Shown here one piece after another: positions 22,019 through 32,688 of a stretch of DNA of 64,000 bases. The first letter of the stretch is position 1. Every line of letters begins with the position of its first letter. The stretch spans positions 2,232,001 to 2,296,000 of the forward strand of contig JAUCEF010000002.1 in the NCBI GenBank assembly GCA_033558025.1, given 5' to 3'. The notes beneath the pieces are model-generated. The model was given only the letters and a program-made list of their open reading frames with translations, was not told the DNA's origin and ran no database searches. The position numbers and the translations under genes are program-made. Source of the DNA: Phytophthora sp. 'mugwort'. Lineage: Eukaryota; Oomycota; Peronosporomycetes; Peronosporales; Peronosporaceae.

Positions 22019-22906
22019 TGTGGTATTGCAGATCCGGATAAGATGGAAGTTGACCGGCAGCCGGAAGATCCGCGCGCCAGTGGCAGCCATAACAGCGTCA
22101 AGGTGATGGATCCGGACCATGCGACACGCCAGGTCTGTATATGGTACGAATCCTGGATCTGTCCGGTGGGGTAAGGTCTAAGTACTAGATCCGATCAGTT
22201 TAGTGCACACCGGGCTTAGCTAAAGGGAGGTAGAGTGGAGACGGGTGGTCAGGAATAGGTCAGAGATGGGATCCTGGGCTATAAGTAATCCGTAGGATAG
22301 GTTGTGGGATGGGATTCGAAGGTAGATAGGCTAAGGTGTAAATCAGATCCGAATTTGCACTGGAAGACAAACTTGACTATAGTATAGGGGATTTCTATTG
22401 GCTGCATGCATAGACCAAGTCTAAATTTTGGCGATCTTCCTGCACACGTGGCAGCCCCTGGATAGCTTGGCCAGGTCGCGCTCGCCCTTTTGCTTCTCAA
22501 CCCCCCTCGAGATCCCGCTATTGGAGGCGACAAGCATCGTAAAGGAGCAAGGACAACTCCGATAAGGAGCAAGGACACCTCAAGAAGGAACTACTCCGTA
22601 TCTCGTATTTCTATTACGGATCCACAAGGTCTACACAAAGAGCTCAAGACCAAACCAACACCGGATCTCGTGCGCAGGAATACCCGCGCAGATCCACCCC
22701 CTCCCAAGTCCCCACAAGGACGTCCAAGGCCCACCAAGTGCGCATCTCCTGTCAATGAGAGAGCAGCACCAGCCCGCCGACGTGTACACAAGGTGAACCA
22801 CTCAGCAACTACACGACCGTCGGAATACCCCCTCCGTTAGTCGGTGTCTGGGCGCAATGCGTGTGAGTTGGGATCCTACTGAATTTCAGCGGATCCCCCC
22901 ACCACA
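22019..22906 (+). repeat. Gypsy LTR shared by E1 (3') and E2 (5')
   Basis: The right 496 bases match 9780-10275 closely and end ACCACA. The left edge is proposed at TGTGGT (22019), because it mirrors ACCACA and lies just beyond the start of the antisense gene. The 5' boundary is therefore uncertain; the part after 22405 is firm. Confidence 0.7.
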
Positions 22907-22914
22907 CATTCGGA

Positions 22915-24200
22915 TCTCGGTTGTTGGCGACGTCTGACGTGCCAGAATTGCGGCAAGAGAGGCCATCCGGCAGAACACTGCCTTTTCGTATGCAGTGGAT
23001 GTGGTGAGCTACACGACATGGGCAAGTGTCCCTTGGAAGATTTCTACAACCAGATCCGGCAATGGTACAACCCGACCAAGCATGCAGGGATGTTACCTGC
23101 TACGGCAGAAAAGATGTTAAACCAGGACGCTCGCCGGGTTTGAATCCGGTACGAGCCGAGCGTTCTACGTATTGCATCTATGCATTGTAGACAAAAAGTC
23201 GGTAGATGGAGTTAGCGAATAGCAACGAAATCTACGCGATAATACATGTGATCTACATGGGAATCTTATTGCTAAGATTTCGAACCTTTGTCGTGTCGAC
23301 GAATACCGTCGATCGGACGTCATGATGGCCTTAGATCTCCTCCCAGGAGAATCTCGAGGGTATTGGAACATCGTGCGCCGGGAAAGTGGTTCGACAAGCG
23401 AAAGCGACAGGCAAGATCAACAATGACAAGGCGATCTTACTATTAGATACCGGTGCCGAGGTGTCCATTCTGGATACCGCCTTTGCTGTCGTAAGGTTTG
23501 GGTGCTATATCGACATGGGTCAGAGCCAAGAGTGTGTGGGGGATCGGTGAAAATATGTATGTCAGGAATGGAAGGACGCGGATCAAGATCGCGTTAGCAG
23601 GATCGCTGGTGTACTTTTTCGAAATATGGGTTGGAGATCTTGCTGGCCAAGACGCGATCCTGGGCATGAACGTTATGGTCCCTGCTCGGATCAGGCTAGA
23701 TCTGGCCGATGGGTCAATTTGTCTGCCGGACGAGATCCGGATCCAACTCAGCGGACGCCGGCAACTTTACAATGACAAAGCGAAAGTGGTAACGTTGGAT
23801 TAGCATCTCCAGGTTGATGTTGGGGGATCAATCGAGTTAACGCTCTGGTTACGGGCATCCGCAGATCGCGCTAAGCTATGGGTTACACGCGAAGATCGAT
23901 AGGTGCCGACGGTGACAACGGGGCCAGGAAAAACACAGTATCTGTTGTTGATCAGTCGACTGATCCTCCAACGGGATGTACGGATCGCGATGCGGCTAGC
24001 AGGGGATCACGTTCCCCGCTTGCCAGGTTTCGTGTCGATCGGATCGCGTCGATATACGGAGTGGCAGAATCTAGCGTTCCAAGCGACGACGGAGGCACCC
24101 TCTCCGGAAATGGATGGATCGGACCCTGGACCCGCTGTAGAACGCCCAGAATATGCCACGCCACGCGTAATACTATGTCGAGTCCCGATTTTCGATAACG
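22915..24200 (+). pseudogene. Gypsy E2 zinc knuckles and protease
   Basis: Zinc knuckles read CQNCGKRGHPAEHC and CSGCGELHDMGKC (about 22940-23035). The protease reads LLLDTGAEVSILD (about 23435-23475) and later DAILGMNVMVPARIRLD. Frameshifts lie near 23490 and 23545, where single extra bases split VGIGENMYV-like sequence. The linker block LAGDHVPRLPGFVSIGSRRY at about 23990-24060 matches E1. Almost all of gag upstream of the knuckles is deleted. Confidence 0.78.
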
Positions 24201-24296
24201 ATGCTGTCATGCTATACCGTCTACCGCGGTTAGCCGATCTGTGTTGCAACCCCCGATCCCTCAAGAAAAGAGAAGGATACATGGAGATCACCGCGT

Positions 24297-26597
24297 GTGA
24301 CGTCGCTCAAGGTGGACGGTGGCAAGGAGGAGCCCAATCCAGCTACGGCGGTCGCTCAAACTGACACCTCGACTGTAAGTCAGGCTGACGAGGTCACGAT
24401 GGCGGCAGATCAGGAGGGACATATCAAGCCGCGGTCGGATCTTGGAATGCCCAATTTGCCGGCTGAGGCAGATCTTATATCGCCCGAAATTGTTGCTGAG
24501 GGCGAGAAGGTACAACACCGAGCTAGATCATTGGACCTGCCTGAAGATCGGACACGAAATCACGCAGATCGACCCAGTCTGACTAATCTCGATCGCCGTG
24601 AAGATGATGACCCCACTGGAAACGATTTGAGCTACCATCTTGAAGGAGGGGGGATGGAGGCGGGAGGCGTGGACAGAGAGTTAGCGGTGCTGCCCGAAGT
24701 CAAGATTGCTACGACGGAAGAAGTAACGATCGAGGATATTCAGGTGGGAGATCCAAGATATAACACCCCTGAAGAGATCGACCGACTTCGACGGATGATC
24801 TGGAAGAGGCGACACCTCCTGACTGGCAAAGGCAACGCGCTGCCTCCGGCCGCAAGGGGCGTTGTATGCGATATCGATGTAGGTGGTGCAAAGCTCATGG
24901 CGCAGCGAGTACGGAAGGTGGCGCTGCGCTTCAGGGAGAAGGTATCGGATCTGATTAAAGGACTGTTAGCGTCCAAGATCATCTAACATTCGATTTCACC
25001 ATGGGCATCTCCGATCGTGATCATCATTAAGAAGAATGGAGTGGATATACGGCTGTGCATCGATTACCGGTTGGTGAACGATCTGACACGACTAATGGTC
25101 TACCCGATGCCACTGATTAACGATCTGTTGGAAGATCTGGACAAAGTGCTATGATATTGTTCATTAGACATGGCGAGTGGATTCTGGGTGGTCCCGATGA
25201 CCGATCGAGCTCGCGCATCTCGGCCTTCATCACCCCTCTCGGGGTATTCGAGTTGAATAAGATGCCATTCGGACTCAAGAACGCGCCGCAGATTTATCAA
25301 CGGCTGGTGGACAACACTTGTATGGATTCATGAAGATCTCGAAATCCGAACCTACGTGGCGACGCACGGATGTGTTTGATGCAGGAGAACCCGAAGATCC
25401 CGGCAAACCTTCCGTTTTAGGACATAGATCATATATCGACGACATCTTAATCACTGCCGGAACTTGGGATCAACTATGCGATCGGGTGGAACGCCTACTG
25501 GATGCTTGTGACAGATGGAACTTGTCGATCAGTGTCGTCAAGAGTTTCTGGAGACTAAGAGAAGTGGATTACCTAGGGCATTAAATGTCGATCGAATGCC
25601 TGGAGGCACATCCGAAGGACGTAAAGGGGTTAACCGACTTGCCTTCCCCGAATCGCTCAGATCGATGCAATCGTTCCTAGGCAGTTTGATTTATTATAGC
25701 CGATTCATTGAAGACTACGCAATTTATGCAGCAGTCTTGTATGAGCTGCGTGAAGTAGTTTTTAACGAGCTGAGGAAGCGTCAAGATCTCCGTCAGGCTC
25801 TCGGTAAATTTTCCCCCAACCTCGATTTGGACGTTCCAGATTCAGACAGATCCAGCTATCCTCTAATAATCAACCGAAGACAGTCCTGAGTGCAGCAGAC
25901 GAGAAGTGGATTCGGGCGTCCAGATCATTTAACAAACTGAAAGTGAAGACCGTCGCTACTCCGATCTTGCGTCATTTCGATCCAGATCGTCAACCCCTGT
26001 GGTAGTTGTTTATGCAAGTGAGTGGGCGATCTCGGCCTCTCTGATGCAAGAGCACGATCGCGTGTACCACCCAGTGATGTTCGCGAGCCGTACGTTGAAG
26101 TCGAATAAACGTAACTACAACGTGGCAGAGAAGGAAGTGTTGGCCTTGTTGCGGATCTTAGATCTGAACTACAACATGTCGGTTGGACGACAGATCCGGA
26201 TCCTGACCAGACACTCGACGCTGGCATGGCTCTTCAGATCGCCTGGTCTCCAGGGACGATTAGGTCAATGGGCTGCACTCCTGTCGCCATGGACGCTCGA
26301 GATCGAGAAGTGTACCAAGGGAGAAGATGAGATCTTGGGGACGATAACAGCCAGCATTACACCTCGGTCCAAGGTGGACGAGGCTTTGATCACGATCACA
26401 CCCAGGAAAAGCCACGCCATCAGATCCAAGCACCAATCCCAGTAATAGGCGCGGGCGAGGAGCTGTTTGTGGTGATTTTCGACGGATCTGCACGAGCAAA
26501 ACGAGGTGGCAGATCCTATGGTGCGATTTTGTGGAAGTTACCTGAGTGGACGGTTTCGAAGGCCCGATCCGGTTATGCCGCGGATCTATCAGCGAAT
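24297..26597 (+). pseudogene. Gypsy E2 reverse transcriptase, RNase H and truncated second RNase H
   Basis: The frame 24297-24986 carries the charged linker and the start of RT (LPEVKIATTEEVTIEDIQVG, GLLASKII) and ends in TAA. RT continues as LCIDYRLVNDL, MASGFWVV-like sequence, MPFGLKNAPQIYQRLVDN, SYIDDILIT and LGSLIYYSRFIED. A TGA at 25152-25154 sits at the very codon that is TAG in E1. RNase H is intact over 25999-26445 (VYASEWAISASLMQEHD, NYNVAEKEVLALL). The second RNase H starts FDGSARAKRGGRSYGAILW and is lost at about 26597, before its catalytic Glu. Confidence 0.82.
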
Positions 26598-27502
26598 ATC
26601 CTACTGCTCAAAGAGCTCAAGTTCCAGGGAAACTGGCCCTCTGAAACCTCCACGACTCGGTGGCGCTGCCCCTGGCCACGGCGCCGTCGGCGTGCGCACC
26701 TGGCGGCGATTTTACTCCTCTTGGAGGGCGACTTAGATTGCCTCCTCCAAAGTGTTGGCCTGGGCCCGAAATAGCTGGGTGCCGGCCGGCCTACTCTTTG
26801 GCCGTCCGTGGACACCGTCACCTTGATGTGTTCATAAAGAGAGTTTCCATGAAGGATTCGATGAGCTCCCGCATCTCCTGGATGTACTTGTGCAGCTCAC
26901 GTATTCCCTGTTTACATGACAGGAAGTGTGACCGCTGGCGGTACTCGTAGTTCGACAGGAGGAACGCGGCTCTGAGCTGCTCACATATCTGAGCCCAGGA
27001 TACGAAATATCCAGGCGTTGCCGCTTCCCACGTATACGTTCAGCGCTTAGCACGACCGCTATTGGAGAGAACGAAAGCCATTCGGAGGTGCTCGGAAGAA
27101 ATGAGAGCCGCATTCATCGCGAACTCAAACTCTCGCACCCAGAGGTGAATGTTTTCACCTTCTTTCCCTTCTTCGTAACGGGTTTACCACCAGCCTCAAC
27201 GGCTTGGGGTAGACCGGTTTCGGCTCTGCGGCCGGAACTTGCAGGTTGCTCCGAACATGTTTGATAAGCCTCCGCTCGTACATTTTGAACGCCGTCACGC
27301 GCTCGACCTGCTCGACTTGCGTTGACGGCGCCAAGCTGTGCAAGGCATCCATGCCAAAGGCTAACTTACGAACGGACTCAAACTGTGAGTTGTTCAGATG
27401 AGGAAATTCATTCCAGTCCATGTTCCTAGAACCCAGAGGTTTCATGTGACGGAGCACACCACACCTTGCGCACAGGAAGTGTGACTTCCGGAGAGTATAC
27501 AA
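26598..27502 (-). pseudogene. Gag fragment of a different Gypsy family
   Basis: On the minus strand an N-terminal stretch (27502-27155: VERVTAFKMYERRLIKHVRS) leads by frameshift into the gag core. The core reads VREFEFAMNAALISSEHLRM, SWAQICEQLRAAFLLSNYEY and FLSCKQGIRELHKYIQEMRE. This is a Ty3-type gag, including the YRQR..F..CKQG..EL..Y region. In-frame stops and frame changes occur near 27040, 26840 and 26750. Homology ends where E2 begins, so one element truncated the other. The matching inverted LTR lies directly behind it at 27546. Confidence 0.75.
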
Positions 27503-27545
27503 ACCCTCAATGGACGGCAGTTCACAAGTCCCTGGTCTGTGGGAC

Positions 27546-27808
27546 TGTTACCAAAATTAGGTAGATATAAGACTGAATATATTTATAGGTGACCCCTTTT
27601 AATGCGTCTACATACTAACTATTATTTACCTATAAAGTACCCTCGATGCTATCCTATTGGGTGGTTCTGCTGTCTTTGTACCATATCTATGGTACCCATC
27701 CGTGACGTCATTACCGCGACGTCATAGTGATGTTGGCTACATCACTTAGGGTACTAGGGTACACCTAATCCGAAGAGTGACTTGAAACTCTTAATGTAAG
27801 CTCTTACA
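27546..27808 (-). repeat. Inverted LTR of the second Gypsy family
   Basis: On the minus strand the 263-base segment starts TGTAAGAGCTTACATT and ends GGTAACA, fitting TG...CA. It is AT-rich, contains TATAAATATATTC near its inner end, and lies just upstream of the gag fragment. There is no second copy in the window to prove the edges. Confidence 0.55.
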
Positions 27809-28451
27809 AACTCCGCCCTCCATGTCTAGGAATAGCGACATAGAGACCAAAAGTGAAAATCGACGAATTTTGTCGTCCGACTATTTCTGCTCGTACTAAT
27901 TTAACTTAAGTTCGTGCGGACTTAACAGACCGGTCCATTCTACATTTCACTTAGCATCGACGAACAACGGCATCTGGAACCTGCATCTAAGTAGATTTTC
28001 ACTTATTACAAAGTACTAGTGTTGTGAACGGACATGATATGTCCTATTGTTTGCAAATCGACCGCTTTATAGCCGATTTAGGCTCTATATATACGCCGTA
28101 GCCTTTATAATTATAAACAGAACGTCAGTCCGATTTGTTGTATCCCAACCATTGTTCATGCATCACATGTTGCCGTCGATTGAGCGTCAAACCGCTTCGA
28201 ATGCCCATTTACCACTGGGCATTCGAGATCATCGCTATCCTAAAATTCGACACTAACGTCCCTCCCTCCCTCCATCCGTCTGTCACGCCATAACGGGATT
28301 TCTAGCCGCAATCTCATTGGCCACCGAGCGCAGCGAAGGCGGGCCGCCGTTCGCTAAAACAACCTTCCGCCGAAGACGGCCACTAGTGGAAAATATAAAT
28401 TAACGATTGGTTGAAACTTAATGTATGCTTTTAGCCGGCGTCCTTTCATTA
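27809..28451. other. No gene seen; AT-rich spacer
   Basis: There is no coding frame with recognisable features. A CTCTATATATACGCC box near 28083 followed by a CTTTATAATTATAAAC stretch could be a relic promoter, possibly of another lost LTR. Confidence 0.4.
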
Positions 28452-28458
28452 GTGATTA

Positions 28459-28480
28459 TCACGGTTGGGAAGTAAGTAAG
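28459..28480 (+). repeat. Left terminal inverted repeat of the Harbinger element
   Basis: TCACGGTTGGGAAGTAAGTAAG pairs with 30954-30975 at 20 of 22 positions. Confidence 0.75.
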
Positions 28481-28627
28481 TGGGAACATCCTATCAAATC
28501 GATCCTTCGTATTCTAACCGTGAGTGTTCCGCTCTCTGTGGCACAGCCTACTGACCAAATTGTCGAATCGCTGCAAACATGACTCGCAGTGAGCGCACTT
28601 ATTGCGCTGGAGTGGCTTGAGGCTGAG

Positions 28628-29882
28628 ATGGTGGCCAACGAGGTGGAGGGTGAAGAAGAAGGCGACGAGGAGGCCATGCTGTACGAAGCAATACGCAGCA
28701 ATCGCTATGTGGCGCGCGGGTCGGTTGATAAGTCGGGCAAGTGGGACGCTCAACGAGTTGAAGGAATGGATTCACTGCGCGTACAGTGTGACCTCGGCAT
28801 GCATCGGGAGACGTTTCAGTTCTTATTAGAACGGCTCCTCGAGCACCCTCTCTTCTTGCGAGCCCCAGGCAAACAAGAGCAAGCCCCGGCCCAGTTTCAG
28901 CTCGAAGTTTTCCTGTATGCCCTTCAGCCATTGACTGTACATCAAGTTGCGCAAGATTTGGCATTGCCGAAGGTAACCTCGCCGAGGTATTTCACGCTGC
29001 ATTATACACATTGACTATTGCTATGACTAATGCTATTACTGTTTAGGCTCTGTGTATAAACTCAATGTGAGAGCTATTGAAACCATTCTGATTCTCGAAG
29101 ATGTCCTTCTTTCATGGCCTTCGACGGGCATGAAGGCCCATGTGCAGGCATATTTTGAGGGCGCGTCGGGGTTCCTATCGTGCATTGGTTGTGTCGATGG
29201 GACCACGTTTAAGCTTTTATATGCCCCCGGGACGAACGCGGATGCTACTTTTCTCGCAAGTCCGACTATTGCATAGGAGTTCAAGAATTTTGCGACCACC
29301 GGCGCCGCATTACTTTCTATCAGGTAACGGGAGACGATGGCCGAATGTAAGAGCCTTTAATTAACAAGCATGATAACTATTGTTGTAGGTTGGTGTACCC
29401 GGTTCATTGAATGATACTAGGTCGATGATCTTGACGTGTATAGAGGTAGAGCCCGCCATATCCTTCAAGCCTGGCTAATATGATGTGATAGCGCATACTC
29501 GTGCACCTTCCCGTTTATCGTGACTCCATACAAAATGATATCAAGCTTCATTTTCAAAAACCGCACTTTTAACTGGTTGCTTGCGAAGCAGCATGTTATT
29601 GTGGGGCATGCAATAGGCATGATTAAGGCAAGGTTTCCCATTTTGAGCTGCCTTAGGGATAGAATTATGACTGATGATGACTTGAAACTCGTATGGAAGA
29701 AAATCGTGTGTTGTTTCGTTTTGCACAACGTGTGCATCACGTTATCGGCCGATGCATTGGGATTGAAACTCCTACGGTTGCATTGGAAGACGAAGAATGC
29801 GATCAAGGTTGGACTGAGGGTAGCAATGAGGACTTGCGAGTGTGTGTTAAGAGATAGTGTTGCAACGAAACGGTTCGCTTAA
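28628..29882 (+). pseudogene. HARBI1-like DDE transposase, broken
   Basis: The first good ATG is 28628 (MVANEVEGEEEGDEEA). The helical DNA-binding region (FQFLLERLLEHPLF, LQPLTVHQVAQDLALP) is followed by a probable intron (about 28978-29045). The catalytic region starts VRAIETILILEDVLLSWP and FLSCIGCVDGTTFKLLYAPG, holding the first Asp. The second Asp is in GVPGSLNDTRSM (about 29395), and the C-terminal end reads VGHAIGMIKARFPILSCLRD and KKIVCCFVLHNVCI, diagnostic of DDE_Tnp_4 proteins. Frameshifts lie near 29250, and the stretch 29340-29520 is damaged, so no active transposase remains. Confidence 0.78.
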
Positions 29883-29946
29883 CATTCAAAAGCAACTACA
29901 TTTTTCATTAGCAAAACACTTGTCTGATTTTTGAGTGTTATCCATT

Positions 29947-30853
29947 CTAAGAACGCTTAGCGAGTTCGAGATCCAGCTGCTTATGCTGAAGAGCAATTTG
30001 CTGGGTTAGCAGTTCGCATTGCTGATCCATCTTCTTCACTTTTAAGCGAAGCTCTTCCTTGTACGGAACAAAATGCGCTTGCTTTAGCGCCAGTTCTTTC
30101 TCCCGGACTTCCATGTCCATCGTGTGCCTTTTGGTTGATTCCCTGTCGCGATCTTCGCGAGGTCGATCTAGAATTCTTGCGATGGGCAGAGGGCTTCGCA
30201 TGATGTCCAGCTTTGTCCTAGATTCGGAGGAGGATGTCCTTCCTTCGACAGTCTTGCCAACTTCAGAATCCCCCTTACCTGCGTTGTTGGGTTGATCTGG
30301 GACACCAACATCGACCTCGGAAGCTTGCCCAGAAGCCGACTGTTTGGTGCTACCTTGGAGACTGATCTCCGTGCGCCCTGGCTCCATTATCACAGGAGGC
30401 ATGATATTGTGCTGAGCGCCAAAATTTTCGTCCATTTGGTAAAAGTACTTGCATTTCTTGGCCAGCAACTCTTACATAATATGGACCTAATGGACAATAC
30501 CTTTAATACTTAATGGATCATTCTCCATCACTCCAAATCCAGATCGACTTAGCTTCGCTTTGTACTCCTTGTATGAACTTTCTAAGCCAATGCACTTGGA
30601 TTTTACCTGCGTAGAAGTTTTTGTCTTGAGCGAGGTGCTAGCGCTAGCGTAGAACTTGGTATTCACACCAGTTGTGTACATTTTGAGTTCGCGCCGACAA
30701 AAGCGATCGGAACGTACTCTTCCGCCTCTGACCATCGTTTGTTCCACCATATCGACAAAGGAGCTGTGTTTTTTGTAGGCAGCACACACCCACCAATTGA
30801 TAATACGTATTCCAGCCAATTACATTAAACTTACGTCTTCTGTGAACGGCCAA
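29947..30853 (-). pseudogene. Putative Myb/SANT-like partner protein of the Harbinger element
   Basis: Two minus-strand frames (from about 30819 and from 30468) join at a frame break near 30480. The N-terminal half has LKTKTSTQVKSKCIGLESSY and YKEYKAKLSRSGFGVM, similar in pattern to the Myb/SANT-like proteins of PIF elements. The C-terminal half is a polar linker and a Lys/Glu/Gln-rich helix (LALKQAHFVPYKEELRLKVK) ending at 29947. In PIF/Harbinger elements such a protein helps the transposase bind DNA and enter the nucleus. It converges on the transposase, with 64 bases between stops. The assignment rests on position and pattern only. Confidence 0.5.
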
Positions 30854-30953
30854 TCAGTTCCTGACGGCGGACTTTCTTTCAAACTTTTCTCGTGTTGATG
30901 GAATTATTGACAGCATTCGAAGGATTGCTTTGATTGGGCAAACGTGATTTTTT

Positions 30954-30975
30954 CTTACTTCCTTCCCAACCGTGA
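30954..30975 (-). repeat. Right terminal inverted repeat of the Harbinger element
   Basis: Read on the minus strand: TCACGGTTGGGAAGGAAGTAAG, the partner of 28459-28480. Confidence 0.75.
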
Positions 30976-31109
30976 GAATTTCTATTATAATAGGCCGTCA
31001 TATGCAGGGTGTGCGAGGCGCGAGTGGTGCCGCTCCCGCTCGGTCTTGTCAGGCTGGGACTGCAGCTGCGCATAGGCAGGTCCACCTGCAGGGACCAAAG
31101 CTAAACCCA

Positions 31110-31127
31110 CCGCCGCGTACGCGGCGG
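31110..31127. other. Perfect 18-base GC palindrome
   Basis: CCGCCGCGTACGCGGCGG is self-complementary over 18 bases in an otherwise AT-rich spacer (30983-31587) in which no gene is seen. It lies some 460 bases upstream of the phosphogluconolactonase gene. Confidence 0.9.
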
Positions 31128-31587
31128 CGCTCGGCTAGTACATATAAACGATGTCGATGTCGCTATTATCATTAAACAAGGGATAACTATACATATTTCG
31201 ATTGAAAAGCTTAAAATGAATACGTATGCATCTCTCAAGTCTATTAGGAATGAAAATGTCTTCATTTGGGGCGCAGTCTCTGAACTATTTGCTCGTTCGA
31301 GACTCGATCCGCGCAAGGCCATTTTAATACATGTAGAGGAGCTATAAAAGCTCGTTGTGTCCTATGCTTTGGATTTGTACAATGGACGTTTTACATGCAG
31401 AACATCAGATTTTTTTTTTTCTTACCCTGTTTTTAGTATGTTTTCAACCCATCCAAAATGCCCTAACCGAGCTGGACAGATTGGTCGCTTTTCACAATAA
31501 TAGATAAGGTAATTCCTGCAGCGATATACCGGTATCTTCAACACAAATGTGACACGCAATTTTAGCCCATGATTACGTGTACCATTG

Positions 31588-32688
31588 ATGCGGCTGCCGT
31601 TGCTTGGTCTGCTGCTATTAATCATCGCATATTTGCTCTCACCTCCTCCTATGGTACTCCGCGTGTCCAGCACTCCCGACGAGGTCGGCACCGCCGTTGG
31701 GCAGCTCATCTTCGACCTGAGCAAGCAGGCAATTGCCACACACGGCCGCTTCACGGTGGCTCTCTCTGGCGGCTCGTTGCCTAAGGTGAGTTAGCGCGCA
31801 AAGTGCGAAGATCGACTCTTTGTTTGCTTGCTGACCGGATGCTACCTCGTTGTAGATATTGAACAAGGGCCTCCAGGCCATCAAAGGCGACGTTGATTTC
31901 TCCAAGTGGTTCGTCTACTTTGCGGATGAGCGCTGTGTGCCGCTGGACGACGACGATAGCAACTACAAGGCCTGCAAGGCGGCGCTCTTCGACTTTGTAA
32001 GCTGCAGGACTTAGCTCGTCTGTTTCACCGTTTGCCACTTGCCAATTTACACGGGACTCATTGGTTTTTCATGCAGATCCCCGTGCCTACAAGCCAGATC
32101 TACACAATCGACGCTTCCCTGTCCCCAGAGGCTATGGCCGTGGACTACACCAAGAAGCTGGCCAAAGTCTGGGGGGCCGACGTGGTGAGGTCTTGCTATT
32201 CCCTCAAATATTATGGTCGATTGCTCCACGACGGCTTACATTGTTGCTCCTTTGCCTACAGCTGCCTCGCTTCGACCTGATACTGCTGGGTATGGGCCCA
32301 GACGGTCACACTTGCTCGCTCTTTCCAGGCCACCCGCTTCTGGAGGAGAAGAGGCTGTTCGTGGCCTCCATCGAAGACTCGCCCAAGCCACCGCCACAGC
32401 GCATCACGCTTACCTATCCCGTAGTGAATAACGCCGCTAACGTATGCTGTCTCTGTTGATTTTCTGCAATTTGCGCGGACACAATTTGCTAACCTTACCG
32501 CTCGCTGCCTGTAGGTCGCGTTCGTTGCCACTGGCGCTGGAAAGGCCGAGCTGATCCCGCATATGGTCGGAGTCGAGAAGCGCTCGCCGCCGCTCCCCGC
32601 CGCCAACGTCAAGCCCATGGAGGGCGTCGTTTACTGGTTCATCGACGAAGACGCCGCTGTGAAGCTCTCGGACGATGCCAAGATGTAG
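31588..32688 (+). CDS. PGLS: 6-phosphogluconolactonase
   Basis: Five exons (31588-31785, 31856-31996, 32077-32184, 32262-32441, 32515-32688) with GT..AG introns of 70-80 bases, all phase 0, give 266 residues. The enzyme hydrolyses 6-phosphogluconolactone, the second step of the oxidative pentose-phosphate pathway. The family marks are [13 protein letters not shown] at the end of exon 1, [18 protein letters not shown] in exon 2, and [20 protein letters not shown] in exon 4 with the catalytic-loop GxGPDGHTASLFPG pattern. Length is close to the usual 240-260. The first ATG adds a very hydrophobic N-terminal segment ([15 protein letters not shown]), unusual for this cytosolic enzyme. An internal ATG at 31651 would give the ordinary start. 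The next gene begins 203 bases downstream on the same strand. Confidence 0.92.

Larger units (their letters stand above)
9774..22906 (+). mobile_element. Ty3/Gypsy element E1 with chromodomain, second RNase H and antisense gene
   Basis: Order on the plus strand: truncated 5' LTR, primer site, gag with two zinc knuckles, protease, reverse transcriptase, RNase H, second RNase H, integrase, chromodomain. A long minus-strand reading frame and the 3' LTR follow. Many stops and frameshifts show it is dead. The two LTR copies differ at only about 14 of roughly 480 aligned bases by eye. The RNase H before integrase order is standard for Ty3/Gypsy. From recollection, oomycete Ty3/Gypsy elements with an extra archaeal-like RNase H have been described as the Chronos group; membership here would need a tree. 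Confidence 0.88.
22907..26597 (+). mobile_element. Second, diverged Gypsy copy E2, lacking most of gag and everything after the second RNase H
   Basis: Right after the LTR the sequence enters the zinc-knuckle region. It then follows the E1 order through protease, reverse transcriptase, RNase H and the first half of the second RNase H. Protein blocks are clearly the same family as E1 but with many substitutions. The copy stops abruptly near 26597 against an inverted gag of another family. Confidence 0.85.
28452..30982. mobile_element. PIF/Harbinger-type DNA transposon (decayed)
   Basis: Two converging genes typical of PIF/Harbinger, a DDE transposase on plus and a putative Myb/SANT-like partner on minus, are enclosed by inverted repeats. 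Both ends carry TCACGGTTGGGAAG followed by a GTAAG-containing stretch (28459-28480 and, inverted, 30954-30975). The similarity continues outward for some bases at lower identity. TTA stands just outside the left end, and a TTA also lies beside the right end, matching the 3-base target preference of this superfamily, but exact edges are uncertain. Confidence 0.7.
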
